From the NCBI GenBank assembly GCA_903830985.1, contig CAIKVZ010000240.1:1-64000 (forward strand): DNA of 64,000 nt, read 5' to 3'. Source of the DNA: an uncultured beta proteobacterium. Its GTDB lineage: Bacteria > Pseudomonadota > Gammaproteobacteria > Burkholderiales > Burkholderiaceae_C. The notes under the pieces are model-generated. The model saw only the letters and a program-made list of their open reading frames with translations. It was not told where the DNA came from and made no database searches. Below, piece after piece: positions 7,303 to 17,000 of this stretch (the first letter of the stretch is position 1; each line of letters starts with the position of its first letter). Position numbers and translations under genes: made by a program.

Positions 7303-10083
7303 TTAGCAGCTGTCCGTGTTCATGGCGCGGCTGCATTCTTCCAGCAGGTAGGCAATGGAGCGGTAGGGGCGTCCGGTCTCGGCCGTGAGGCCGATTTCGC
7401 AGGTGCGATTCGTTGACACCCCGGCGCAGCAACTCGAGGGCAGGGCTTCGTGCACACGGCGCAGGGCATGGGCGTTGAGTTCGGGAACGACAAAGCCGCG
7501 GTCGCCGCCAAAGCCGCAGCAGTTCACACCCGCAGGCTCGACGATTTGTTCCACGCAGGCGGCCAGCACGCGGCGCAGCTTGGCGTCGGAGGCGCTGCGG
7601 CGCACGCTGCAGTTGATGTGCAGGGCGATGGGTCCGGGCTGGCGTGTCAGGCGCAGGCGTGGCAGCAGCGCGTCATGCGCGAACTCGTGAAAGTCGTACA
7701 GCTTCAGGCGCCCCGCCAGAACTTTCTGCATGCGCGCCGAGCAGGTGCTGGCGTCCATGATCACCGGAAAGTAGCCGCCTTGGCCGTCTTCCGCTGCCTG
7801 CAGCAGTGCCTGGGTCACGGCGTCGGACATGGCGTCGGCTTCTTCGGCCAGGCCCTTGCTGGCCATGGTCTGGCCGCAGCACAGTTTGTCAAAGCCCTGC
7901 GGCAGACGCGGCGCATAGCCGGCGCGCACCAACAACTGCATGATGACTTGCGGCAAGGACTGTTCATCGGCGCTGTTCGCGCCAAAGATGCGCCCGCCAC
8001 AGGCCGGGAAATACACCACCGGGTCACCTTGCCCGCTGTAGGCCTCGGGGCCTTTGCCTGCTTGCGGCATGCCGCGCTTCCAGGCGCCGCCCGACAGGCG
8101 ACCGACCAGCGAATCCCCCAGTACGCTGGCTGCGGCGTGACCCACGCTCAGGCCAACGCGCGAGGCGCCGGCCACTGTGCCGAAGTTGTTGGCGCTCCAA
8201 TGCGCCACTGTTTTCGCGGTGCTGCCCATGCCGCGTCCGCGCAGCAGGCGTGTCAGTTCGCCGGTGTCGATGCCAACCGGGCAGGCGGTGGAGCACAGGC
8301 CGCAACCGGCGCAGGTGTCCAGGCCGAAGTAGGCAAAGTCGGTTTCCATTTCGGCGCCAGGCTCGCCGGCGGCAGCGCGGCGCGACAACTCACGCCAGGT
8401 GACGATGCGCTGGCGTGGCGACAGCGTGAGGCGGTGCGACGGGCAAAGGGGTTCGCAAAAACCGCACTCGATGCAGCGGTCCACGATCTCCTCGGCCGCG
8501 GGCATGGGCTTCAAATGCTGAAGGTGGGCTTGCGGGTCGTCGTTGAGCAGCACGCCGGGATTGAGCAGGTTGTGCGGATCGAGCAGGCGTTTGATGCGGC
8601 GCATCAGGTTCGTCGCCTGCGTGCCCCATTCCTTTTCCACGAACGGTGCCATGTTGCGCCCCGTGCCGTGCTCGGCCTTGAGGGAACCGTCGTACTTGTC
8701 GACCACCAATTCGCAGATGTCGTCCATGAAGCGGGCATAGCGCGCCACCTCGGTCTCGATGGAGAAGTCCTGCGTGAACACGAAGTGCAGATTGCCCTCG
8801 AGCGCATGGCCAAAGATGATGCCCTCAAGATAGCCATGCTTGAGCAACAGCGCCTGCAGATCCAGTGTCGCCGCGGCCAGGGACTCGATGGGAAAGGCCA
8901 CGTCCTCGATGATCACCGTGGTGCCGGCGCGGCGCATCGCGCCCACCGACGGGAAGGTGCCCTTGCGCACTTTCCAGTAGCTCTCGCAGGTCGCGGGGTC
9001 GGTGGAAAATGCCGGAGTCTCCACGGTCTGAATGCCGTCCAGCGCGCCCAGCACCGCGTCAATGCGCAGTTGCAGCGTCACCGGGGTTTGCGCGCGCACC
9101 TCGATCAGCAGTGCAGCGGCATCCTGGCTCAGGCCCGCCATCGCGCCGGGCATGCCGGGCTTGTCCTGCACCGAACGCATGGAGGCGCGGTCCAGCAGTT
9201 CCACTGCCGACACCGCTTCCTTCTTCAGGCGGATCACGGCGTCACAGGCCAGGGCGATATCGGGGAAGAACACCAGGGCGCTGGCCTTGCAGGGGTCTTC
9301 CACCACCGTGTTGTAGCTGATGCGCGAGATGAAACCCAGCGTGCCTTCGGAACCTATCATCAGGTGCGACAGGATGGCTATCGGATCCTGGTAATCGATC
9401 AGTGCGTTCAGGCTGTAGCCGGTGGTGTTCTTGATCTTGTACTTGTGCACGATGCGTGCCGCCAATGCTTCGTCGGCTCGCGTCGCGGCGCCGAGTTGTT
9501 CGAGCTCGGCCAAGAGCGGCGCGTGGCTTTGGCGAAAGCGCGCCACGCTGAAACTGTCCTCGGTGTCGAGCAGGCTGCCGTCGGCCAGCACGATGCGCAT
9601 GCCGGCCATGGTGCGGTAGCTGTTTTGCGCCGTGCCGCAGCACATGCCCGAGGCGTTGTTGGCGGCGATACCGCCGATCTTGCAGGCGTTGATGGAGGCC
9701 GGGTCCGGACCGATCTTGCGGCCAAAGGGCGCAAGCCGGTAATTCACCTCGCCGCCGATGATGCCCGGGCCGACGCGCACCGTGGCGGCGTCGGGGCCGA
9801 TCTCGCAACTCGCAAAGCCTTCACCGATCAGCGCCAGCACGCTGTCGGTCACGGCCTGGCCAGACAGGCTGGTGCCGGCGGCGCGAAAGGTCACGGGGCG
9901 GTTTTGCGCCTGCGCGGCCAGCAGCAGGGCCTGCACCTCTTCTTCGGATTCGACCACGGCAATGACTTCGGGCGTCATGCGGTAGAAGCTGGCGTCCGTG
10001 CCATAGGCCAGCAGCCGCAACTCGTCGGTGATAACCTGGCGTGCGGGCAGGATGCGGCCCAGCGCTTGAATCATCTCGCTCAT
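7303..10083 (-). CDS. dld: FAD/Fe-S D-lactate (2-hydroxyacid) dehydrogenase, GlcD-GlcF type fusion
   Basis: This is a 926-residue flavoprotein. The N-terminal half is a PCMH-type FAD-binding domain (about 30-240, with FRAAGTSLSGQAV and NNASGMCCG) plus a C-terminal FAD-linked oxidase domain. Two 4Fe-4S clusters follow (CIECGFCEPLCP near residue 540 and CAGCGLCSTACP near 595), then CCG-type cysteine domains (KLCCGQT, NCCGFGGDRG) to the C-terminus. It probably oxidises D-lactate to pyruvate and passes electrons to the quinone pool. The start at 10083 overlaps the lutB stop as ATGA, which indicates translational coupling; the longer frame from 10155 is rejected. Substrate is inferred from the operon; glycolate or another 2-hydroxyacid is possible. 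Confidence 0.85.
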   Translation of the reverse strand: MSEMIQALGRILPARQVITDELRLLAYGTDASFYRMTPEVIAVVESEEEVQALLLAAQAQNRPVTFRAAGTSLSGQAVTDSVLALIGEGFASCEIGPDAATVRVGPGIIGGEVNYRLAPFGRKIGPDPASINACKIGGIAANNASGMCCGTAQNSYRTMAGMRIVLADGSLLDTEDSFSVARFRQSHAPLLAELEQLGAATRADEALAARIVHKYKIKNTTGYSLNALIDYQDPIAILSHLMIGSEGTLGFISRISYNTVVEDPCKASALVFFPDIALACDAVIRLKKEAVSAVELLDRASMRSVQDKPGMPGAMAGLSQDAAALLIEVRAQTPVTLQLRIDAVLGALDGIQTVETPAFSTDPATCESYWKVRKGTFPSVGAMRRAGTTVIIEDVAFPIESLAAATLDLQALLLKHGYLEGIIFGHALEGNLHFVFTQDFSIETEVARYARFMDDICELVVDKYDGSLKAEHGTGRNMAPFVEKEWGTQATNLMRRIKRLLDPHNLLNPGVLLNDDPQAHLQHLKPMPAAEEIVDRCIECGFCEPLCPSHRLTLSPRQRIVTWRELSRRAAAGEPGAEMETDFAYFGLDTCAGCGLCSTACPVGIDTGELTRLLRGRGMGSTAKTVAHWSANNFGTVAGASRVGLSVGHAAASVLGDSLVGRLSGGAWKRGMPQAGKGPEAYSGQGDPVVYFPACGGRIFGANSADEQSLPQVIMQLLVRAGYAPRLPQGFDKLCCGQTMASKGLAEEADAMSDAVTQALLQAAEDGQGGYFPVIMDASTCSARMQKVLAGRLKLYDFHEFAHDALLPRLRLTRQPGPIALHINCSVRRSASDAKLRRVLAACVEQIVEPAGVNCCGFGGDRGFVVPELNAHALRRVHEALPSSCCAGVSTNRTCEIGLTAETGRPYRSIAYLLEECSRAMNTDSC

Positions 10084-11513
10084 GGCTTTCTTTCTTTCAG
10101 CAGATCGCGCAGGCGTTTCGCTGCCGGGATCAGGGGAGTGCGGCTGCGCGTCCATGCGCCCTGCTCGGTGGGCGACAGGGCGCGGCCCCGGCTCATGAAC
10201 CAGGACGCCAGCCTGTACAGTCCCAGCTTGCCGTAGATCTGCGCCCAGACGCTCCAGACCGCGGTGCCCGAGGTGCTGCGCGCAGCGCCGCTGCCGCGCA
10301 GCGTGGCGTCCTCGCTGTCGGGGCGCGCCATGGCCTCGTTGCGCAAGCGCACCAGGATGCTGGTGATCGGGATCTTCACCGGACAGACCTCAACGCAGGC
10401 GCCGCACAGCGTGGAGGCAAAGGCCAGCGGGTAGGTCGACTCCAGGCCCAGCAGGTGCGGTGAAATGATCGCGCCGATCGGTCCCGGATAGGTCGTGCCG
10501 TAGGCGTGGCCGCCGATGCGCGCATACACCGGGCAGTGGTTCATGCAGGCGCCGCAGCGTATGCATTGCAGCGTGGCGCGCAATTCCTCGTCGGCGTAGG
10601 CCTGCGTTCTGCCGTTGTCCAGCAGAATCAGATGGACTTCGTCCGGGCCGTCGAGTTCGTCCGGCTTGCGTGGACCGCTGATCAGGTTGACGTAGGTGGT
10701 GACGGCCTGACCCGTGGCGGAGCGCGACAGCAGGCTCAGCAGCGGCGGCACATGCTCGAGCTTTTCCACCACCTTCTCGATGCCGGTGATGGCGATGTGC
10801 ACGCGTGGCACCGTGGTGCACATGCGACCGTTGCCCTCGTTTTCCACCAGGCACAGCGTGCCGGTCTCGGCGACGGCGAAGTTCACGCCCGACAGGCCGA
10901 TGTCGGCGTTGGCAAACTTGTGGCGCAGCACGCGCCGTCCCACTGCGATCAGTTCGTCCACGTCCTCGGTGTAGGCCACGCCCGGCACTTCCTTGGCGAA
11001 CAGCGTGGCGACGTCTTGCTTGGTCTTGTGGATCGCCGGCATGATGATGTGCGACGGCGCTTCGCCGGCAAGCTGCACGATGTACTCTCCCATGTCGGAC
11101 TCGAAGGCTTCAATGCCTGCCGCTTCCATGGCGTGGTTGAAGCCGATCTCCTCGCTCACCATGGACTTGCCCTTGATGATGGAGCGCGCCTGCACGCGCC
11201 GGGCTATCCCTAAGGCAATGGCGTTGGCTTCATCGGGGGTCTGCGCCCAGTGCACCTGCACGCCGTTGGCGATGAGATTTTTTTCCAGTTGCTCCAGCAA
11301 TTGCGGCAGTGTGGCCAGGCTGTAGCGCCGGATCGCCGAACCCAGTTCGCGCAGGCCGGCGAGCTCTTCGGCGTCGGGAAACTGGGCGCGCCGCTTGCTC
11401 TGCAGGTAGTCCATGGCACCGCGAAAATTCTTGCGCTGGCCAGGATCGTTGAGGACAGCGCGGCTGCGCTCCTTGAAATCGTCCATGGGATGGATGGGGA
11501 TGACCTGGCTCAT
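10080..11513 (-). CDS. lutB: Lactate utilization iron-sulfur protein LutB
   Basis: This 477-residue protein has an N-terminal LUD domain (about 60-290, with TGTLCLVENEGNGRM) and a ferredoxin-like part with CIRCGACMNHCP (about 305) and CGACVEVCPVKIP (about 355). It is the electron-transfer subunit of the LutABC complex, which oxidises L-lactate to pyruvate. The start at 11513 is chosen because AAGGAG lies about 8 bases upstream and because it overlaps the lutC stop as ATGA. The downstream dld start overlaps its own stop in the same way. Cytoplasmic, probably acting at the membrane. Confidence 0.92.
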   Translation of the reverse strand: MSQVIPIHPMDDFKERSRAVLNDPGQRKNFRGAMDYLQSKRRAQFPDAEELAGLRELGSAIRRYSLATLPQLLEQLEKNLIANGVQVHWAQTPDEANAIALGIARRVQARSIIKGKSMVSEEIGFNHAMEAAGIEAFESDMGEYIVQLAGEAPSHIIMPAIHKTKQDVATLFAKEVPGVAYTEDVDELIAVGRRVLRHKFANADIGLSGVNFAVAETGTLCLVENEGNGRMCTTVPRVHIAITGIEKVVEKLEHVPPLLSLLSRSATGQAVTTYVNLISGPRKPDELDGPDEVHLILLDNGRTQAYADEELRATLQCIRCGACMNHCPVYARIGGHAYGTTYPGPIGAIISPHLLGLESTYPLAFASTLCGACVEVCPVKIPITSILVRLRNEAMARPDSEDATLRGSGAARSTSGTAVWSVWAQIYGKLGLYRLASWFMSRGRALSPTEQGAWTRSRTPLIPAAKRLRDLLKERKP

Positions 11514-12247
11514 TTTGCTTCTCCTTCGGCGTGGCACAGCAGCAGCACCAGTTCGCGCGGTCCGTGCGCACCATAGGCCAGGGTCTGCTGGATGTCGGCT
11601 GTCTTGGACGGACCGCTGATCAGCAAGGCATTCGTTGGCAGACCGTCCATCCAGGCTTCAGCTGTCATGGCGGCGTGCAGGTTGTCATGGATTTTGGCGG
11701 GATCCAGCAGTACAAAGTGCACCGGCGGCACCAATGACATCAGGCGCGGCTCCTGGGGCGTAGGCCACAGGATCAGGCTGCCGATTTCCGCGATGGCGCT
11801 GCGCGCCAGGGTGAGGGATGCGTCAACCTCGTCGAACAGGGCGTTGCGCCAGGCCGCCACGGGCTGGTCGTAGCGGCGCAGTTGCAGCGTCGAGGGATGC
11901 ATGGCTTCGAGCCGCGCGCCGTGCGGCGTGCCGTTGCCGATCAACAGATTGCGCAGACCCTTGGCTGCGGCCAGTTGGATCAGCAACTGTGGCCAGTCTG
12001 CGAGAGTGGTGTTGTGCACCTCGGTCTTCACGCCTTCCATGGCGGCGCGCAGGCGCGCCACGCGCTGGGCTTGGTCCTCGTTGCGCCGGTGCGTGGCAAA
12101 CCAGCCGCTGACGTCGGGCAGGGTCGCGGCCGCCGTGGGCGCCGAGGCGCGCAGCTTGGCCAGGATGTTGGCGCGGGCGCTTGCAGGGATACCTTCGCCT
12201 TCGCGGGCTGCGGTGCGAACGCCTTCGGGCGGCCGTGCGGCGCTCAT
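11510..12247 (-). CDS. lutC: Lactate utilization protein LutC (LUD domain)
   Basis: This 245-residue protein carries one LUD domain, ending in NALLISGPSKTADIQQ and GAHGPREL, which are typical of LutC. It is the third component of the LutABC L-lactate oxidation system. The start at 12247 forms an ATGA overlap with the lutA stop; a longer in-frame extension to 12493 lies inside lutA and is rejected. The first 45 residues are a variable Ala/Arg-rich segment. The gene order lutA-lutC-lutB differs from the Bacillus order lutABC. Confidence 0.9.
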   Translation of the reverse strand: MSAARPPEGVRTAAREGEGIPASARANILAKLRASAPTAAATLPDVSGWFATHRRNEDQAQRVARLRAAMEGVKTEVHNTTLADWPQLLIQLAAAKGLRNLLIGNGTPHGARLEAMHPSTLQLRRYDQPVAAWRNALFDEVDASLTLARSAIAEIGSLILWPTPQEPRLMSLVPPVHFVLLDPAKIHDNLHAAMTAEAWMDGLPTNALLISGPSKTADIQQTLAYGAHGPRELVLLLCHAEGEAK

Positions 12248-13044
12248 GCTTGCGCTCCGTTGGTGCGACGCCAGAGGAAGCTCGCCAGGTGTTCGCCTGG
12301 CAGGCTGGGGTCGGCAATGCCGGCCACCTCGTCCTGCTTGGCCGCGCGCCCCGTGATGTTGAGCAGACAGCCGCAGTCGGCGCTGACCACACGCTTGGCG
12401 CCCGAGTCCCGCAGCGCGGCCACCTTGTCGCTGACGATGGCCTCCGAGATGTCGGGGTAACGCATGGCGAAGGTGCCGCCAAAGCCGCAGCATTCCTCGA
12501 TGCGTGCCTGCTCCACCACGGTCACCTGCGCCAGACTGTCGAGCAGGGCGGCACTGGTTTCATGCGAGCCCATTTCGCGCCGTGCGTGGCAGGAGGTGTG
12601 CAGCGCCACGGTGCAGTCCGGCCCCAGGTCGGGCTGGCTGAAGTTCACCACCTGCACCAGAAACTCGCTGAGCTCGTAGATGCGTTCGGACAGACTCACG
12701 GCCTGGGCGTGCAGCACCGGGTCGTCAGCGAAGAGTTCGGGGTAGTGGTGGCGCATCATGCCGCCGCACGAGCCCGAGGGTACGACCACCGGCCAATCTT
12801 CGGTGAACAGTCCCAGCTGCTGCAGTGCCACGGCGCGCGCTTCGTCGGGGTAGCCGCTGCTGTGCGCCGGCTGACCGCAGCAGGTCTGTTGCTCCAGGTA
12901 ATGCACGGTGATGCCTTCGCGTTCCAGCAGGCGCACGGTGTCCAGGCCTGCTTCGGGGGCGAACTGGTCCACCAGGCAGGTGGCGAACAGGTAAACGTTG
13001 TCCGGCCTGGACGGGTAGTGGCGCGCGCTCTGGCTGCTGTTCAT
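12244..13044 (-). CDS. lutA: Lactate utilization protein LutA (CCG-domain Fe-S oxidoreductase)
   Basis: This 266-residue protein has two cysteine-rich CCG domains: QQTCCGQPAHSSG with SGSCGGMM in the first half and ECCGFGGTFAMRYP with ADCGCLLN in the second. It resembles GlcF/heterodisulfide-reductase-type subunits and is the first gene of the lactate operon. The ATG is preceded by AAGGAG about 7 bases away. A promoter and a TGGT-N3-ACCA operator lie directly upstream, shared with the divergent lldR gene. Cytoplasmic or peripheral membrane. Confidence 0.92.
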   Translation of the reverse strand: MNSSQSARHYPSRPDNVYLFATCLVDQFAPEAGLDTVRLLEREGITVHYLEQQTCCGQPAHSSGYPDEARAVALQQLGLFTEDWPVVVPSGSCGGMMRHHYPELFADDPVLHAQAVSLSERIYELSEFLVQVVNFSQPDLGPDCTVALHTSCHARREMGSHETSAALLDSLAQVTVVEQARIEECCGFGGTFAMRYPDISEAIVSDKVAALRDSGAKRVVSADCGCLLNITGRAAKQDEVAGIADPSLPGEHLASFLWRRTNGAQA

Positions 13045-13072
13045 TTTGTCTCCTTTTTGCTAACTGGTAAAC

Positions 13073-13083
13073 TGGTATTACCA
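13073..13083. promoter_or_regulatory. LldR-type operator in front of lutA
   Basis: TGGTATTACCA is a perfect TGGT-N3-ACCA dyad, the core recognised by LldR/PdhR-type FadR-family regulators. It lies 9 bases downstream of the candidate lutA -10 box and just before the Shine-Dalgarno sequence, so a bound repressor would block initiation or clearance. An imperfect extra half site TGGTAA occurs just upstream of it on the plus strand. Confidence 0.75.
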
Positions 13084-13092
13084 ACGGCGTGA

Positions 13093-13121
13093 ACTTTAAT
13101 TTTGCAGAGTCAATCTGTAAA
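13093..13121 (-). promoter_or_regulatory. Candidate sigma-70 promoter of the lut operon
   Basis: On the minus strand TTTACA (13121-13116, five of six to TTGACA) is followed after exactly 17 bases by TAAAGT (13098-13093, four of six to TATAAT). The predicted start near 13086 puts the TGGTATTACCA operator at about +3 to +13, a repressing position. Confidence 0.55.
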
Positions 13122-13132
13122 CAGGGGTTTAC
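13117..13132. repeat. Inverted repeat GTAAAC-N4-GTTTAC
   Basis: A perfect 6-bp dyad with a four-base spacer overlaps the -35 box of the candidate lut promoter. It could bind a second regulator, but no protein can be assigned to it from the window. Confidence 0.35.
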
Positions 13133-13180
13133 CCTGACATATCTCACCGAATAGGAGTTTGTAGGGTAAGATCTAAAAAT

Positions 13181-13191
13181 TGGTCATACCA
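13181..13191. promoter_or_regulatory. LldR-type operator in front of lldR
   Basis: TGGTCATACCA is a second perfect TGGT-N3-ACCA dyad, ending 12 bases before the chosen lldR ATG. Its position suggests autorepression. If translation began at the TTG at 13180 this operator would be inside the reading frame, which argues for the ATG at 13204. Confidence 0.72.
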
Positions 13192-13203
13192 CTTGAATTT
13201 TTC

Positions 13204-13971
13204 ATGAACCTACAACGTCCTCCCGTCGTCCGACTCGCCGATACCGTCGCCGCAGCGCTGGAAAAACGCATCCTTGAAGGATCGCTCAAGCCTGGCGACC
13301 GTCTCGCGTCCGAGCGCGACCTCGCGCTCGAGTTCGGCGTGTCACGACCTTCGTTGCGCGAAGCGATACAAAAACTGGCGGCCAAGGGCTTGCTGACCAC
13401 GCGGCATGGCGGCGGTACGCACGTCACGGACCAGCTCGAAGCCCACTTTGTCGATCCCTGGCAGGACATGCTCAAGGGTCATCCCATGCTGCACCACGAC
13501 CTGCTGGAATTTCGCCAGATGCTGGAAAGCCAGGCCGCGGCCCTTGCCGCGGACCGTGCCACGGATGCGGACATCGCCCGGCTGGACGTGGTGTTTGCCG
13601 CGCTGGACGCGCAGTACGAGGGCGAGGATTTGACGGCCTGCATCGACGTCGATGTGGCCTTTCACCAGGCCATAGCCGAGGCTGCGCACAATGTGCTCAT
13701 TGGTCACCTCACTTCCAGCCTGATGCGTGTCATCCACGGCCATGTCTCCAGCAACCTCGAGCACTTGCACGCGCGTCCACAGCGCTGGGAAAAGCTGCGG
13801 GCCCAGCACCGGGCCATCTGGCAGGCGATTCGGGAGCATCAACCCGAAGCTGCTGGGCGAGCGGCGCGCCAGCACATCGAGTTTGTCCGCCAGAGCATGG
13901 ACGAAAGCGCGCGCAGCGAGGAACGCCGCTCCAGTGCCCTGCGGCGACTGGGCGAGCCGGTGGTGCCCTGA
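13204..13971 (+). CDS. lldR: GntR/FadR-family regulator of lactate use (LldR/PdhR-like)
   Basis: This 255-residue protein has an N-terminal winged helix (about 5-72, with GDRLASERDLALEFGVSRPS) and an FCD ligand-binding domain (about 90-225). The FCD domain has Asp and His residues in the expected metal/ligand positions (DVDVAFHQAIAEAAHN). It is divergent from the lut-dld-lldP operon, and two TGGT-N3-ACCA sites lie between the two starts. It should repress the operon until lactate binds. The ATG at 13204 is preferred over a TTG at 13180. The symbol is by analogy; ligand is inferred from context. Confidence 0.82.
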   Translation: MNLQRPPVVRLADTVAAALEKRILEGSLKPGDRLASERDLALEFGVSRPSLREAIQKLAAKGLLTTRHGGGTHVTDQLEAHFVDPWQDMLKGHPMLHHDLLEFRQMLESQAAALAADRATDADIARLDVVFAALDAQYEGEDLTACIDVDVAFHQAIAEAAHNVLIGHLTSSLMRVIHGHVSSNLEHLHARPQRWEKLRAQHRAIWQAIREHQPEAAGRAARQHIEFVRQSMDESARSEERRSSALRRLGEPVVP

Positions 13972-14068
13972 GACGGCCACGCGAAGGCGCCGTGACGACA
14001 CACGGCAATGCACTATGATGGTTTCGACAGCAGCTTAGCCCCGTGAATTCGACCGCGGGTGAAACCGG

Positions 14069-17000
14069 GTGGTACAAATTCCAAAACAAAGTGCGCAGTC
14101 ACAGGCCCTCGAGGCTTTGGGCGAAGCATCCTTTTCTTGGGGGGCTTCGCAAACCTTCCTGAAACACATCATCACCACCTTGCTGGTGGGCAGCGTGATC
14201 TCGTTGATCGCGTTGCGCATCGTGGCACCCGAGCAGATATTGCGCATGGCGGCGCCGGTGCTGGTGTTGCTGGTGGCGGGCCTGGGTTGGGTCTTGCTTC
14301 TCAGCAGACAGATTCAAGCGACCATCTATGTGCTGAGCTTCGGCATCTGGGCGGTACTGACCGGCGCCGCCTGGTTCACCGACGGCGTGCGTGCACCTGT
14401 GGTCATCGCTTATCCGGTCATCATTCTGACGATGGCCTGGATGATCAGTGCGCGCGCTGCACTGCTGGTGACCGCCATGACGGTGCTGGTCACCGTATGG
14501 CTGGCTTTGGCCGAAGCGGGTGGCTATTTGCCGAAACCTCTGCCTTCGTCACTGGTCATGCATGGCGGTGACCAGATCGTCATCTACCTGCTCACCGCCA
14601 TCCTGGCGGTCTTTCTGGTGCGCGCCTATCAGGGCCGCCTGCAGGAATTGGCCCGTGTCGGCGCCGCCTTGAGCCTTCGCACGCGTGATCTGGAGGCAAG
14701 CAAGGCGGAGTTGCACCGCGCGCAGGCCGTTGCCAACGTGGGCAGTTGGGCCTATGACATCGGCAGTGGGGTCATGCGTTGCTCAACTGAGACGCGGCGC
14801 ATCTTTGCGCTGGCCGACAGCCCGGTGATCCCCTATGCCGATTACCTGGAGCGCATCCATCCGGACGACCGCCCTGGCGTGGCGTTGGCTTGGCAGGCCG
14901 CCTTCGAAGGCCAAGACTTTGACAACGAAATCCGCATTGTCGTGCGCGGGGCGACGCATTGGGTGCGACAGAAGGCCGAACTGACTTATGCGGTTGATGG
15001 CACAGCGCTCAGCGCCATGGGCACTTCGCAGGACATTTCGCAACGTAAACAGGCCGAGCAGCATGAGTTGTTTCGCAGTGAAATTCTGGAGCATCTCTCT
15101 GGCAGCGAAGCGCTGGCCGACATTCTTGACGCCATCGTGCGCGGTGTCGAGCGGCTTGATCAGGCGATGCTTTGCAGCATCCTGCTGCTCGATCGTGAGG
15201 GGCGCCATCTGGGCAAGGGCGTGGCGCCGAGCCTGCCGGATTTCTACAACGCCGCGCTCGAGGGCATTGAGGTCGGCATGGGTGTGGGATCCTGCGGCAC
15301 GGCAGCTTTCACGGGCGAACGCGTCGTGGCCGAAGACATCAGCACGCACCCCTACTGGGCACCGTACAAGGAACTTGCCGCGCAGGCCGATCTTGGCGCC
15401 TGCTGGTCGCAGCCGATCTTGGCCGCTTCGGGGCAAGTGCTCGGCACCTTTGCCATCTACCATCGAAGCGCTCACAGTCCCGCGCCGGCAGACATTGCCA
15501 TCATCGAACAATCAGCCCACCTGGCCAGCATCGCGATCGAGAAAGACCAGGCCGCAGCAAACCTGCGTGCCAGTGAAGAGCATCACCGCGCCATGGTGGA
15601 GTGGACGCCCGAATCGATCATCGTGCACCGTGCCGGGGTCATCATTTACGTCAATCCCGCGGCGGTCAGTCTGTTCGGTGCTCAGGTTGCCGGCGACCTG
15701 ATCGGACGTGCCACCCGTGAACTGATTCACCCGGACTCTCTGGAAGTGCAGACCATGCGCATGCGCAACCTCATGGAACGTGTGCCCATCAAGTCCATGG
15801 TCGAGTCCAAATTTCTGCGGCTCGACGGAACGCCGATTGACGTTGAAGTACAAGGCACCGCCATAGAGTACGACGGTGCCCCGGCGATCCACGTGTCAGT
15901 GCGTGATATCAGCGAGCGCAAACAGGCCGAAGAAAAGCTCCAGCTTGCCGCCAGCGTCTTCACCCACGCGGGCGAAGGCATCATGATCACCGCTGCCGAT
16001 GGCACCATCATTGACGTGAACCAGGCCTTCACCCGCATCACCGGTTACAGCCGCGACGAGGCGCTGGGGCAAAATCCGCGCCTGCTCAATTCGGGCCGTC
16101 ATACCCATGATTTTTTTGCCGATATGTGGCAGTCGCTGAGCGTGCAAGGCCACTGGTTCGGCGAAGTCTGGAATCGTCGCAAGAGCGGTGAAGTCTATGT
16201 GGAGGTGCAAACCATCAGCGCCGTGGGCGATGCCCTGGGCAATACCCGCCAGTACGTGGCGCTGTTCTCCGACATCACGGCCGCCAAGGAACACCAGCGC
16301 CAGCTCGAACACATTGCCCACTATGACGCACTGACGAGTCTGCCCAATCGTTCGCTGCTCGCAGACCGGCTGCACCAGGCGATGGCCCAGGCGGTGCGCC
16401 GCAGCCAGCGTCTGGCCGTGGTCTTTCTGGATCTGGACGGGTTCAAGGCCGTCAACGACAAACACGGCCACGAGGCCGGTGACCAGTTGCTGATTGCACT
16501 GGCCGCGCAGATGAAGCTGGCGCTGCGCGAAGGCGACAGTCTGGCGCGCATGGGCGGTGATGAATTTGTCGCGGTGCTGGTCGACCTGGACGACGTGGCC
16601 GCCACCCTTCCGCTGCTGAATCGTCTGCTCGCCGCTGCAGCACAGGCCGTGCGCGTGGGAGATCTGCAATTGCAAGTATCAGCCAGCCTGGGTGTGACTT
16701 TCTATCCGCAGCACGAAGACGTGGACGCTGATCAGTTGCTGCGCCAGGCCGACCAGGCCATGTACCAGGCCAAACTTGCCGGAAAAAATCGAAGCCATGT
16801 TTTTGATTCCGCACAGGACAGCAGCGTGCGCGGCCACCACGAGAGCCTGGAGCGCATTCAAACGGCCTTGAACGCGCGCGAGTTTGTTCTGCACTACCAG
16901 CCCAAGGTGAACATGCGCACCGGCGTCGTCACCGGAGTCGAGGCATTGATTCGCTGGCAACACCCGCAGCGCGGCCTGTTGGCGCCCGCCATGTTCCTGC

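Noticed and set aside
7450-10236. Long plus-strand open frame opposite the dld gene
   Set aside because: It is antisense to a gene with clear FAD and Fe-S motifs and has shadow-type composition.
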